A stretch of DNA of 64,000 bases from Aporrectodea caliginosa (taxonomy: Eukaryota > Annelida > Clitellata > Crassiclitellata > Lumbricidae). The stretch spans positions 227,001-291,000 of the forward strand of contig JACEVL010000806.1 in assembly GCA_020284085.1 (NCBI GenBank), in the 5' to 3' direction. Below the pieces are notes generated by a model. That model ran no database searches, had not been told where the DNA came from, and saw nothing but the letters and a program-made list of their open reading frames with translations. Within the stretch, counting starts at the first letter, position 1; every line of letters begins with the position of its first letter. The position numbers and the translations under genes are program-made. Shown one piece after another: positions 32,831 to 43,509 of the stretch.

Positions 32831-32865
32831 GTGTGTGTGTAGGTGTCTGTATGTAGATGTGGGTG
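32695..32865. repeat. (GT)n / (GTGC)n microsatellite
   Basis: TGTATG, then GT and GTGC repeats. The Cys/Val/Arg ORFs across it reflect the repeat. Confidence 0.95.
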
Positions 32866-33719
32866 TAGGTGTGCGACGTGATACTTGCTAGCCGCCAGAG
32901 GCGCTGCCGTTATTAGACTTGAGCACATCATAAGACACTTGCTAAATTCCTAACAGAAATACAGTAAAAATATTTGCTTCGTACAGATTCAGAGAATCAG
33001 AGCCGCTGGGCTTCCAAAGGCGCCAGAAGAGTTCCCTCCTCTTCTTTTGCCTGATTACAAATCTCCATCTTTATTATTCATCGTACATTCAATAGTCTTG
33101 GCCGGTCTCTCCTATTTACTTTCTCCGATCAAAGACTCCATTCTTCCTTCGCCGATGGTTCTTAAGAGGGAGTCGCCTATCCGCGCTCACCGCCCCCCGC
33201 AGGTTTTGTTTTATTGACCCAGATTTATACAGCGCTGCCATTTAATGACAAATGGACATGGCTTCAACAGCTGCTGAGAGTCCTATAGGCTTACACTTTA
33301 TAAATGTCTCAGCAATGATATAATAATAAGTATACTTCTAGTTATGGTCGTGCAGGTTTATTTCTAGATGTAACTTGCATGTTTAAAGAGCTACTCTTTA
33401 AATGGCAATGGCCGGCGTGGCGTCAAGAACCATAAACACAGACTTGCTCTGAGTCATTGCAAAGAAACAGTTGATGGAAGTGACACGAGAAGGGTTCTGT
33501 AAGATGCACGACATTGCACGTGCACTGCGACTGCAGATAAGGCACGTGGGCGATGAACGAATCCTGCTGTCATCCTGCATGTCACAGACTCACAGTCGTA
33601 TACTTACTCATTCAGTCATAAATATTCGGGGCCGATGTATAGGCCCTATATAAATATAGTAAATATAGTATAATCGTGCCCATCACAAAACTTACACCTA
33701 CTATAATACGTCAATGCTA

Positions 33720-33829
33720 CACACACCTACACCCAAATCTACATACTACATACACACACCTACACACACATACATTCACACATGCATACGCATACCTGTA
33801 CAGTCACAACTGTCACACCTATGCATAAT

Positions 33830-33886
<57 letters not shown>

Positions 33887-33892
33887 GTAAAC
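33720..33892. repeat. (CA)-rich and (AT)n microsatellite
   Basis: An ACACAC/CATACA-rich stretch followed by (AT)n at about 33,829-33,888. Confidence 0.9.
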
Positions 33893-33969
33893 CTATTTAA
33901 CTGCAGATGCTTTAACTCCGCCGCTTCCTGTTCTCTTGTAATGCCAATCCCAAGTCTGAGTAAACTGAA

Positions 33970-34117
33970 CAGAGATGGGTACGATTAGTTCAATTGCGAA
34001 TCTATTAGAATTAGAATTAGCTACTGACATTTGCTAATCGATTAGAATTAGAATGAACTGTTTGTTTAATCGATTAGCTAATCGATTAGAATCTAATCGA
34101 TTACTTACCCATCTCTG
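33970..34117. mobile_element. hAT-type MITE, 148 bp
   Basis: Perfect 12-bp inverted ends CAGAGATGGGTA and exact 8-bp target duplication AAACTGAA at 33962-33969 and 34118-34125. The interior is made of TTAGAATTAG and CTAATCGATTAG motifs and is non-coding. Confidence 0.93.
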
Positions 34118-34237
34118 AAACTGAAAGCACTGCATGGTCTTTCACAAATCATATCCTGAGTCATCAATTATTTCCTCTTACCTCACTCATCTGTTCAATT
34201 CTAAAATCCACCCACCGTAGCTATCTGTCTGTTTGTT

Positions 34238-34303
34238 GGGTTGTTGCTGTCTGTCTGTCTGTATGTCTGTATGTCTGCCTGTCTGCCTGTCTGCCTGCCT
34301 GCC

Positions 34304-34335
<32 letters not shown>

Positions 34336-34338
34336 GAT
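34238..34338. repeat. (CTGT)n / (CTGC)n microsatellite
   Basis: TGTCTGTCTGTATG and CTGCCTGTCTG units. Confidence 0.95.
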
Positions 34339-34739
34339 CTGTCCCTTTGGATCTTTACCTGGAACAGATTTTGACTCCTCTGTCTATCGATTTGTTTTGA
34401 CTGAGCGCCTATGGATAATCTGGTTCCCGCGACTTCCGCTTTTTGGGCGCTGAAGAAACCTCGAGATTACGATTACGATTAAAGGAGGAAGGCGAGGCTA
34501 ATAATTGCTATGGCAAAGTGTCGTTAAACAGAGGCTAATTAACTTGGAAGGCCTTCCAAACAAAAGCCGTTGTGAATCATCACTTTCTCCGTGATTACAG
34601 CAACCGGAAACAGGCTTCAAAGGCATTCACGATTCTAGAGTATCGTTTATTTGAGCGTTTTCCTAGACCGAAAAGCCTAATATTGTTATAGTTCACGAAA
34701 TGACGACAGCTGCCGTGATCTGCGCCTTTTCAGGAAACA

Positions 34740-34835
34740 GGACGGACAGACAGACAAAATGAATGAACAGATGGATGGATGGACGGACGGACGGACGGAT
34801 GGACGGACGGATGGATGGATGGATGGATGGATGAG
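34740..34835. repeat. (GGAT)n / (GGAC)n microsatellite
   Basis: GACAGACAGAC, then GGATGGATGGACGGAC repeats. Confidence 0.93.
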
Positions 34836-35017
34836 CAGTAACTGAAATTGCATAATTGAAATTATTTGAAATTACGTAACTTGCAATGTGTAATTTGTAA
34901 TTCAATTACATTTCCCATGTATTTTGTAATTAAATTTTGAAATAAAACTCAATTTCTTGTCCCATATCGAGTAATTTGTAATTCAATTACATTTTTCTGA
35001 GAAATTTTCCCAACTCA

Positions 35018-35655
35018 TGGATGGATGGATGGATGGATGGATGGATGGGTGGGTGGGTGGGTGGTAGAGCTGTACCGATTAAACGGCCATACGCGTAATC
35101 GGGCCGATTATTAGAACAATCGGCATAATCGGGTATCGGCAGAAATAATCGGTTAATCGGTGCCGATGTCAAAATTGTGTTATAATTTAATAATTTTACT
35201 TGAATTTTTGCATATTCCAATGTTTTTAATCGATTTTCATTTTTCGTGTTACTGCCTTTTATTATTTATGCATTAAAACATATCGTTAACAACTTCCCAA
35301 CTTCATTTAAACGTCCACCCTTATAGTTGTGACGATAGATTACTGGTTTATGTTTCGGAACAGAACATTTTGACTAAACAAATAATGAAATATTCGGTCT
35401 CATAAATGGGTATTGGCAGTTTAATAATCGGCTATACGCGGTATTGGTATCGGCAATTTAATAATCGGCTATACGCGGTATCGGCATAATCGGCAAAAAG
35501 CGATATCGGTACAGCTCTAGTGGGTGGGTGGGTGGATGGATGGATGGATGGATGGATGGATGGATGGATGGATGGATGGATGGATGGATGGATGGATGGA
35601 TGGATGGATGGATGGATGGATGGATGGATGGATGGATGGATGGATAGATGGATGG
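35018..35655. repeat. (GGAT)n / (GGTG)n array split by a MITE
   Basis: (GGAT)n and (GGTG)n at 35,018-35,064 resume at 35,520 as (GGTG)n and then about 32 units of GGAT to 35,655. The element at 35,065-35,519 interrupts them. The Met-Asp-Gly-Trp and Ile-His-Pro-Ser ORFs are repeat readings. Confidence 0.95.
35065..35519. mobile_element. hAT-type MITE inserted in the GGTG/GGAT array
   Basis: Perfect 15-bp inverted ends TAGAGCTGTACCGAT. The flanks GTGGGTGG at 35057-35064 and 35520-35527 are identical, although the 4-bp repeat makes that easy by chance. The interior is rich in ATAATCGGC and GGTATCGG motifs in both orientations and has no ORF. Confidence 0.87.
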
Positions 35656-36341
35656 ACCATGACTTACAAAGCACACCACAAATATACCAAAACCAGCAGA
35701 GGCGCCGTATACTCATATAGGCCTACACCCAAGTAAACTGATCATGCATGCACGGCAGTTAATTCTTTAAAGTACGAGTAGAGCGCTATAGAAAATATCC
35801 TCATTAACCTTCTTCGTCATCGGATCTGCATTCTGCTTCCCTCAAATCCTGTTAAGCACAGCACAGATCACTGAGAGGAACCTTCTCCTCAAAACCCGGC
35901 GTGTCTTATACCGTGTGACCTAACTTGACCATTAAAGACCAACGTGGGCGCACACTTGGCGATTATGACGAAATAAAGCAGCTGCATGTTGCAATAGCTT
36001 AACGTAATGCACAAAATATAGCCTGGGGCTTTCCTGCTAACCCGGCCGAGTCCGTTAAGTACGGCCGGTCGGTTCAACGAAAGACAAAAATGTGCCCCAC
36101 TCAATTTACTCAGACATGAGTCGGTATACACGATCTTTGAGTTTATCAATTCTTTGAGTGGCTTTGATACCAGTTCTGCTCTGAAGTTTGTGAGCCTGCA
36201 CTGTCATTAACCCAGATTCCAACTTAAGAGGCATTAAGAAGGGCCTCATTGCATCGAGTGGGTGGGAGGAGCACCAGATACATGAGCTCTTAGACTTCAC
36301 CCCAAGAGTGGAAGTATCTTGACTTCACCCTGTACTAACTA

Positions 36342-36520
36342 TGCTGGTGACTGGTGGTGTGGTGGTTGTGTTGATGGTGGTGGTGGTGGCGTGAGTGGCG
36401 GGCAGCTTCGGCACGCGTGTGACGTCACCGGGGGCGTGACTCACGAAAAACGGGGAATAGCGGGCAAAGTGTTACAACAGAGTGCTGCGTCCGAAAATGT
36501 AAATAGTCCCTCTTAGAAAC
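36342..36520. promoter_or_regulatory. Candidate syndecan upstream regulatory segment: CRE and AP-1
   Basis: A perfect CRE TGACGTCA (36420-36427), a GGGGGCGTG box (36432-36438 region) and a perfect AP-1 site TGACTCA (36437-36443) lie within 25 bp, about 450 bp upstream of the syndecan ATG. A GGTGGT run precedes them. Confidence 0.4.
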
Positions 36521-36855
36521 CCTCTAAATTATCTCCAGCGTTTCTATAAAAACTCGCAAACACTTTTATTCGCAAAGACGCCGTGTTTAAAAGTAAAACA
36601 ACCATCAATTACAAAGAAAACAGGATTCAGATGCCAGAATAACTGTAATGAACTTAGGTGCGCATTGATACACGTGTCAATCATCGTAGCGGAGGATTCT
36701 ATTCATGAAGTTCTTCTGATGTGGATAAACCTGTGTCGGAACTGAGTTAAATTTGTCGGGTAAATTTTATGAATAATCAGTCAATATTTAGTCAGTAAAT
36801 TGATGTCAGGGACTAAGTGGGAAAATCTACGATCGTTTCGGAACCTTAAGATCAC

Positions 36856-36861
36856 TATAAA
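36856..36861 (+). promoter_or_regulatory. TATA-like box upstream of syndecan ATG
   Basis: TATAAA lies 33 bp before the ATG at 36894. If used, the 5' UTR would be only a few bases, so the real start site may be farther upstream. Confidence 0.3.
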
Positions 36862-36893
36862 GGCGTGCGTTGTGCGAAAAGAACGTTGAAAAG

Positions 36894-36959
36894 ATGGGGC
36901 GATGGATTTTAGTGCTGCTTATTGGGTTAACGCTAAACCTGATCGTCCGAACACATCAG
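36894..36959 (+). CDS. SDC: Syndecan exon 1: signal peptide
   Basis: ATG in AAAGATGGGG context; 22 codons, MGRW then the hydrophobic ILVLLIGLTLNLIV and RTHQ, ending at donor CATCAG|GTCAGT in phase 0. Vertebrate syndecans also confine the signal peptide to exon 1 before a very long intron. Confidence 0.82.
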
Positions 36960-39900
36960 GTCAGTATTTCTTCCTTAATTAGATAATTATCAGGTATTTA
37001 GATATTAAATTTAGCCGATAATTTTGGGCGGTGGATCATGTATTTGTGTGTAGTAAGAATTGTTTGATAGGATGCGGTTTATGTGAGTAAGAAAGTAAGT
37101 AAGTGAGTGGCATGCTCACCTATCCGTAATTCATTGTAGTGGGGCTTTTTGTAGCGCTTTATGTAGCTTTAACCTAACAGTGTCTCGTTGTTTCAAACTT
37201 ATAACTATGGATCTATATAAGTTACCATGATATTATCGACAGCTTTAGGAATCAAATTCATAAACGGATAAAATATTTAATGAATGAATCATTGCTTTCC
37301 ACGACCAATAGGACGCAGGTCAGCCAATGTTATGGATACCAGTCCAGTATGATACCACTGCAGTTTGTAATTCTGCCTTTTCCAATTTTCGAAGTCTAGT
37401 TCTACCTGGCCTACAATAAAACATGTCAAAAGATGTACAACAGTGAACTTGAATCATAATAATTATAGTATTTTCAAATTACCCTATATGTGTGCGATAT
37501 GTCGGACGTCAGATTTAATAAGCAGATTTAATTAAAGATAATGACAGTTGCGGTTGCAATTACTGAAGTGATGCTTATTTTCGTTGATTGCAGTGTAAAT
37601 TATTTACTGTTATACCATGTGTGATAATCAGGTGGGATGTCCTTTGTGCCCTTTCCTTCGGCCTCGTCTGTGCTACGGCGCTATACAAATCTTCCTCCTG
37701 TTCCTTCTCCTCCTCCTCCTCCTCCTTCTTATATTAAAAGTAGTTTACTAATTATATTAAAAGTAGTTTAATAATAACGTTGTACAAATTGTGTTTATAA
37801 GAAATACTGACCTTACCTTGCCTCAACTTCCCACTAGGTAACAATCTGGAGTGATTTGTGTCAGCCTGATTATGTTTCTTGAGTTGTAATCATATCAGTC
37901 CATTACTTCGTCGCTTATTGGATTACTTCAGATTAAATTACGGTAAACACACTTGTTTGATGAAGGAATTATCTTTGTTTATCTTAAGAGCATGGCATTT
38001 TCAAATGATTTTCAACATTGTATAATTGATCAGTTACATTACATTACTTGCAGAATTTTTTATGACAATCTATTGTCCGAATTTGTGATCATGGTGTTTG
38101 CTGGAAGGCACTGGAGGCGCTGTTTATGGGAGCAATTCTGTCATTTGTATCTTCGCTTTCGTCTTCGTGTTCCTTTGTTTGCAATACTTACGATCACAGA
38201 CGAGATCGTAGCGGGATCAAGATTGCTCTCGATTTCCCCGTTTCCATGGTGCTGTTGGTGCATATCTGATGGAGGGCCTCTCATCTTCCTTCAGCTGTGG
38301 ACGGCTTTAAATATTGCAAGCGGTTCAGCGGAATTGCTCTCGGCCGGCCGGTGAAGTCGAGGCATATGTTTATGGCGAAGCTGTTAATGCCTTCATTTGC
38401 GGAATGAAAATGTTACTCGGTAGGGCTAGACCCATTGGATGTTTCCTAAATGTCATACGTGTCCACTCACATTGGACGTTGGACTTTGTAGAGACTTTTG
38501 TATCGTATCGTATCTGAAAATTTTATGAGGAGCCTCGTACAGTACTAGCTATTCAGAGACAGCCTCAAGGAAAGAAGAAAGTCTTCAAGCAACGTAGGGA
38601 TGAGGGTGGAACCCTGACTAAAATCTTACTGCGGATTGAAGGCGGAGGTCATAGAATGGCCCATGATGGCAATGGCCGCAGGGTGTTGGGCTGTGGCAGT
38701 CCTTGCCCGGGGAACTAGGAGATTGGGTGATCGATAGTGTAGTGGTTAGTGTGCTGGACTGTCGTTTGAGAGGTCAGGGGTTCAAATCCCCGCCAGGGCA
38801 GTAATTCGTTTTCTTTTAGATTTCTGCACCCCTAGCAAACTCAGCCATAATGAGTACACTGACCGTACACTGTCGGTGGGAAGATGAGATGGCGAAGGAG
38901 AGGACTGGTCACCTGCCCTCATATGCAGAGGCTAAGAAAATGAAGTCACTAGCACTTCATATCCATGGCTGCCTCGTGGGGTTAGCTTAAGGGTCTGCTC
39001 TCTTCTTCTTTTTGCTCATGTTGCTCGGCATTCAATGGCATGTCGGAAGCGTCTTGGATAAACGATTCACAGCACAATATAAATTATTATTTATTTTATA
39101 ATATGAAGTATTTGTATGGCATGACTTGAAGGAAACGGCAATCCTGACCCACTTTCTCTTAGAAACCGTTGGTCCAAATTGTTTTCAGCATTTCTCAGAA
39201 GTCAGGTGAGGGGTCAAGAATTGTTGTAGACCTGTAAAGGGTAATTTTCCAGTGTATCTTACTGCAGTCCAACACAGGGTGTCAGTTGAAAAAGGCTTGA
39301 TGTGGTTTGACTTCTATGTGAATTAAGCCCTGCAGAATGTGTGATTTGCTAAGGAATCAAAAAGTTTATACTTTACCTGCTGCTTGTTGCTGGTTAACGA
39401 CACTGTGTCATAACAAAGATGATTAGTGTCACCCTCCTCCTTTCTCCAGGCTTGGGACTGGCACTACCACAAGTGGGGCAGTGGCGGAGTTTATATTCTT
39501 TTCCTCACCTGTTAAATCTTAAATACTGGCCACCATACTCTGCTTGCCTTATTTCTCTGTGACCACAGACTGTGCTGGACTTGGCTTTGTTTGGCTTGAC
39601 CAGCTGGATTCTGTGTAAGCAGCTCTTAGTTCACTGTGCCCGGCTTCACCGGATTGGTATGAAGTAGGTGGGTATTAAATACTATTAATACCCGGGGGCC
39701 ACCGTGGTGTGTGCCCATGTTGTTGTTTATTGACCCAGTAGGTCAGAGTATGAACAGTAAACAGTTTCTTGTGGGGCAGTCATCTCCCACCACCCACCGT
39801 CCACTGACCTTTCACAGTTAATATTTGTCTTTAATTAATACTGCGTTCTGTGAAGTGCCATTATTCATTATGGTTTCCATTGCAATCTGGCAGAAGTTGT

Positions 39901-42900
39901 GTGTGTGTTCTGAGTTAGAGGTGAGCCTAAAGTGACAGTTTCACTCTGTTGGCTGTGGATCAACCACTCAAACAGCCACTACCCAAATTGACTCTGTTAC
40001 TTAAAACTGAAACCTTCTATGAACCCAACAACCACATTTAATACACATCTGCCCTGTCAGAACATTAATAACATATATGATTACTGTCCAGAGTGTTTTA
40101 AAGTCATTATCAGAGAGAAACTATCCTTGAATATTTAGGCCTGTGTAATGAACCGTTGCAGGACAAAAGACCTTTTAAATTGCTTTCCAGTTAATAATTT
40201 TGCCAAAAACGCCATTAAGCTTTTCATTGGGGTGGGGTTGCACACTGCACAATTTGAGCCTTTGCAAAGCAAAAACTCAGGCACGGCTGAAACTGAAACT
40301 TAGCTGAAATTATAGTTTATATTGAGTTTGGTGCTGAAACCATAACCAAAACTGTTGTTCTGTTAACTTCTTAAATAAACTTCAGATACTGGGTTAGTTC
40401 AGTACCCTTCCATACGTTACCTCTGGTACCTAGATCTTCTGACCTCCTGATGTACTGATGCAAAACAACTAGCTGGCGTTGCAGTCCAGGGAATCATGAA
40501 GGCAGTTGATCTGTAAGGCTGTTGAAATCTAGAGGCTCTGTCTGTCTGTCTTAACGGAAAACCGAGCCCTCCTTTGAGTGCATTAATTAGGAATTCCATC
40601 AGCCCAGTGCATGGAGGCCTTAATAGTGCCCAGTGCATGCTTTTCTCAGCAGGAGTTCATATTTAATGACAGACCATTTATTTAGCAAACCTAATTAAGC
40701 ATAGTTTCCCATTTAGATGGTGTTTGTTCAGATGTATGTGACCTTTCCATTTCTGTTCAGTATACTAGAAGAAATGTCTGGCAGTGATGGTAGTGTTTGT
40801 GCTGTAACGGCTTGTAGTTAAGAATGAGAAGTGGAAATAGTATATGATGAGGTAAGGTGAACAAGGTCAAATAAGATTAGGTGCTTTCCTTCAATCTTAG
40901 TAGAAATAGTACAAATAATATATACAAAGGGAATGTGAGTATGGTTAAGTAAGGTAAAGGTTCTGTGACTGCTTTCCTTCAACCTTGGTCTGACAACAAA
41001 GCCATACAAGTAATTGTGCCCTTGTCATTATTGTTTCTGTTAAGATTTTAATTATTGGAACTGGAATTAATATCTCAAGAACAGGAAATTTGATTAGAAA
41101 TATTAGAAATATTGCTTTTGTCTGGAAATATGCACTTCATCATGGCACTGAACAAAGACGTTATATTGCTGCTTATTTTGTAGCAGAGCATATCTGTACC
41201 ACTTCTGAGGTGTTACAGAAATACCCTGTATATCTGCTAATTATTGTTTTACCCTCCAGGGTAAGAATTAGAGATTAGAGGTATGCAGGTTCTTACTGTT
41301 GGTCGAAACATTTCTACCTGTAACTTTACTTTCAGTCGCACAGGTATGAAATCAAAGTAACAGGTATAAGTGTTATTTCTGGAGAATCTGGCCTCCTCCT
41401 CCTCCTGCTCTGGAGCTGTTATTGCTAAATTTAAAATCTGGGTAGGTAGGTAGGAAAAAAAATTTTATTTTGTAAAATAATTTTATGCAACTGCATCGTT
41501 GTATAATAATAGAATATATCGTCATCATATTTCACCTTGCTGAGGTGCAATGGAAAGCAATGTTATCAATGTCAAAGGAATTCAGCAATTTAAAAAAAAA
41601 AATTTTTTTTAAAAAAAATTTTTTTTTGCCAGTGGCCTAAAAAAGTGACTCGGTCGGGTTACCGGAAACACAACATTATTTTGTTTTGGCCTAATTTACC
41701 AACGCTAGTGAAGTCCCTCAGGAAAGCAAAAAATGCCTGGAGATGAAACGAAATGTGGAGTATCTGGCTTATGATTATTTTTAGTGATGTTAGGATTATT
41801 TGGTAGTTTCCATTTTGTCGATTTGCATGGAAGTGTAAATATTGTGTTGAGTCTGATTCTCTCTGTTCTGGTGGAGTGTTTTAGGTTTTTGGAAAGATCA
41901 TACCCTGCCAGGATGATTGGACTTAATGTTTTTGGATTTAACTCAGTTTTTATTCAGTCTGGCCTTGCAGATGCATGGGAAACATCATGCTATCGCTCCT
42001 TGGTTATTCTGTGGAAATTTAGCACTATTAAAATGTGTTTAGGGTGTCTGAGAACTAAGTTATGACTTCCACCTCCCTTCCTCAGTCCGTAGTTAGATTT
42101 TGGTTGGGGTCCAACCCTCATCCCTCCGCTGCTTGAAGTCTTTCTTATTTCCAGGGACTGTCACGCTAAAAGTGCCTCTAAATAGCTTGTACTATAAGAG
42201 GTGCTTTATAAATTCTCAGATACGATACAATACGACTTTGGTCTTGTTAGGAGTACCCAATATCTGCTGGATTGTCTGATATTAACTCATATTAAAGCAT
42301 GTTTGCAGATAACCTAGTAATTGTTGTTTATTTATTTATTATTTATGTTTTATTTGTCTAAAACTTTTACACTGCTGAAAAGAAAATAATGAGTCCCACA
42401 CCCTAAGGCCAAGGCATGGTTAGAGTTAGTAAGTGTTGACTTTGTTTTCTAACCTTGGAATAGGAAGATCACAACCCAAACACTTAATTGTTTATCTGTC
42501 TGTCTGTTCTGTTTGGGAATGAAACTCAGAGGTTTGGGTTTGCATTCCAACACTCCGTTGAAATAGGTTGCCAGACCGTCCCTACCTCTGAAAGAAGTGG
42601 TCCTTATCAGTTGGTTCAGCCCGGCTCTTGAGTCGGTCAAATCACAAGTGATGTTTTCATTCTACCCTTATCGTGTAGGCAATCATCAGACGGGTTGGTG
42701 GCTTTTATTTTGAGAGTGGGTGTGAACAACGGTGCTTCTACCTTCAGATATGCCTAACGGAATCCCCTTGTGTGGTGTAGAGTTGGCTGTAATTTGGGTG
42801 CGTTCTTTGTGAATGCAGAGGTGTGGTAATTCCTTCAGTTTAGATCAAATGCCTTGTGAACATTTGCAGTAATTGAACGCAAGATAAAGCAGTCGTCTTG

Positions 42901-43462
42901 TATACTTCCAGTTTTACTTCCGAGTAAGTACTTCTACCGCCTTGGAGTGTGGGTTCCTTCTGTTGTAAATTGTCGAAATGGCTTACTACATATTGGCGTG
43001 TTCTTACTGCGTATAAAGCCCAATTCATCGGAAGCCATTACTTGAGTTTACAGGAAAACCGGGGCCGTCGTCATCACCACAAGTCATGACAACTGCGTGA
43101 ACTTGGAGCCAGTCTTGGACTGTGATCTAAGGCGTGCAGATGGCGCCAACTGCAAATGACGATGACATATAAATGCCTTTAATGGAGTTGTATGGCTGTT
43201 TGGTGTGGCTGGGGCGTTTCTGGTGCTTGTGTGTGTGTGTGGACTGTGGAAGACTTTTATAAATTCTGCAGTTCAGAGACCAGTATCGGAAGCACTGGCG
43301 TTTAGCTGCTGACGTAGTCGGCTAGTGTTTATCTGTTCCAATTCTTGGGACTGGCTTTGATAACCTTGGACCTGGTTAGAGATAGAGGCAGAGAAAGAGA
43401 AGGGAGAAAGGGAGGGGTCGTCACGAGTAGGTACTTGTACTGTGTGTGTGTATGTCGCAATT

Positions 43463-43509
<47 letters not shown>

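Noticed and set aside
35432..35736. Ile-His-Pro-Ser and Met-Asp-Gly-Trp repeat ORFs
   Set aside because: Translations of the GGAT microsatellite.
37953..38354. 133-residue ORF in syndecan intron 1
   Set aside because: No family resemblance or splice-site support, and no repeat-family coding motif.
38735..38805. Possible tRNA gene (box A and box B present)
   Set aside because: It is the head of a SINE whose body recurs at four other places. The cloverleaf is imperfect and no 3' terminus typical of a tRNA gene follows.
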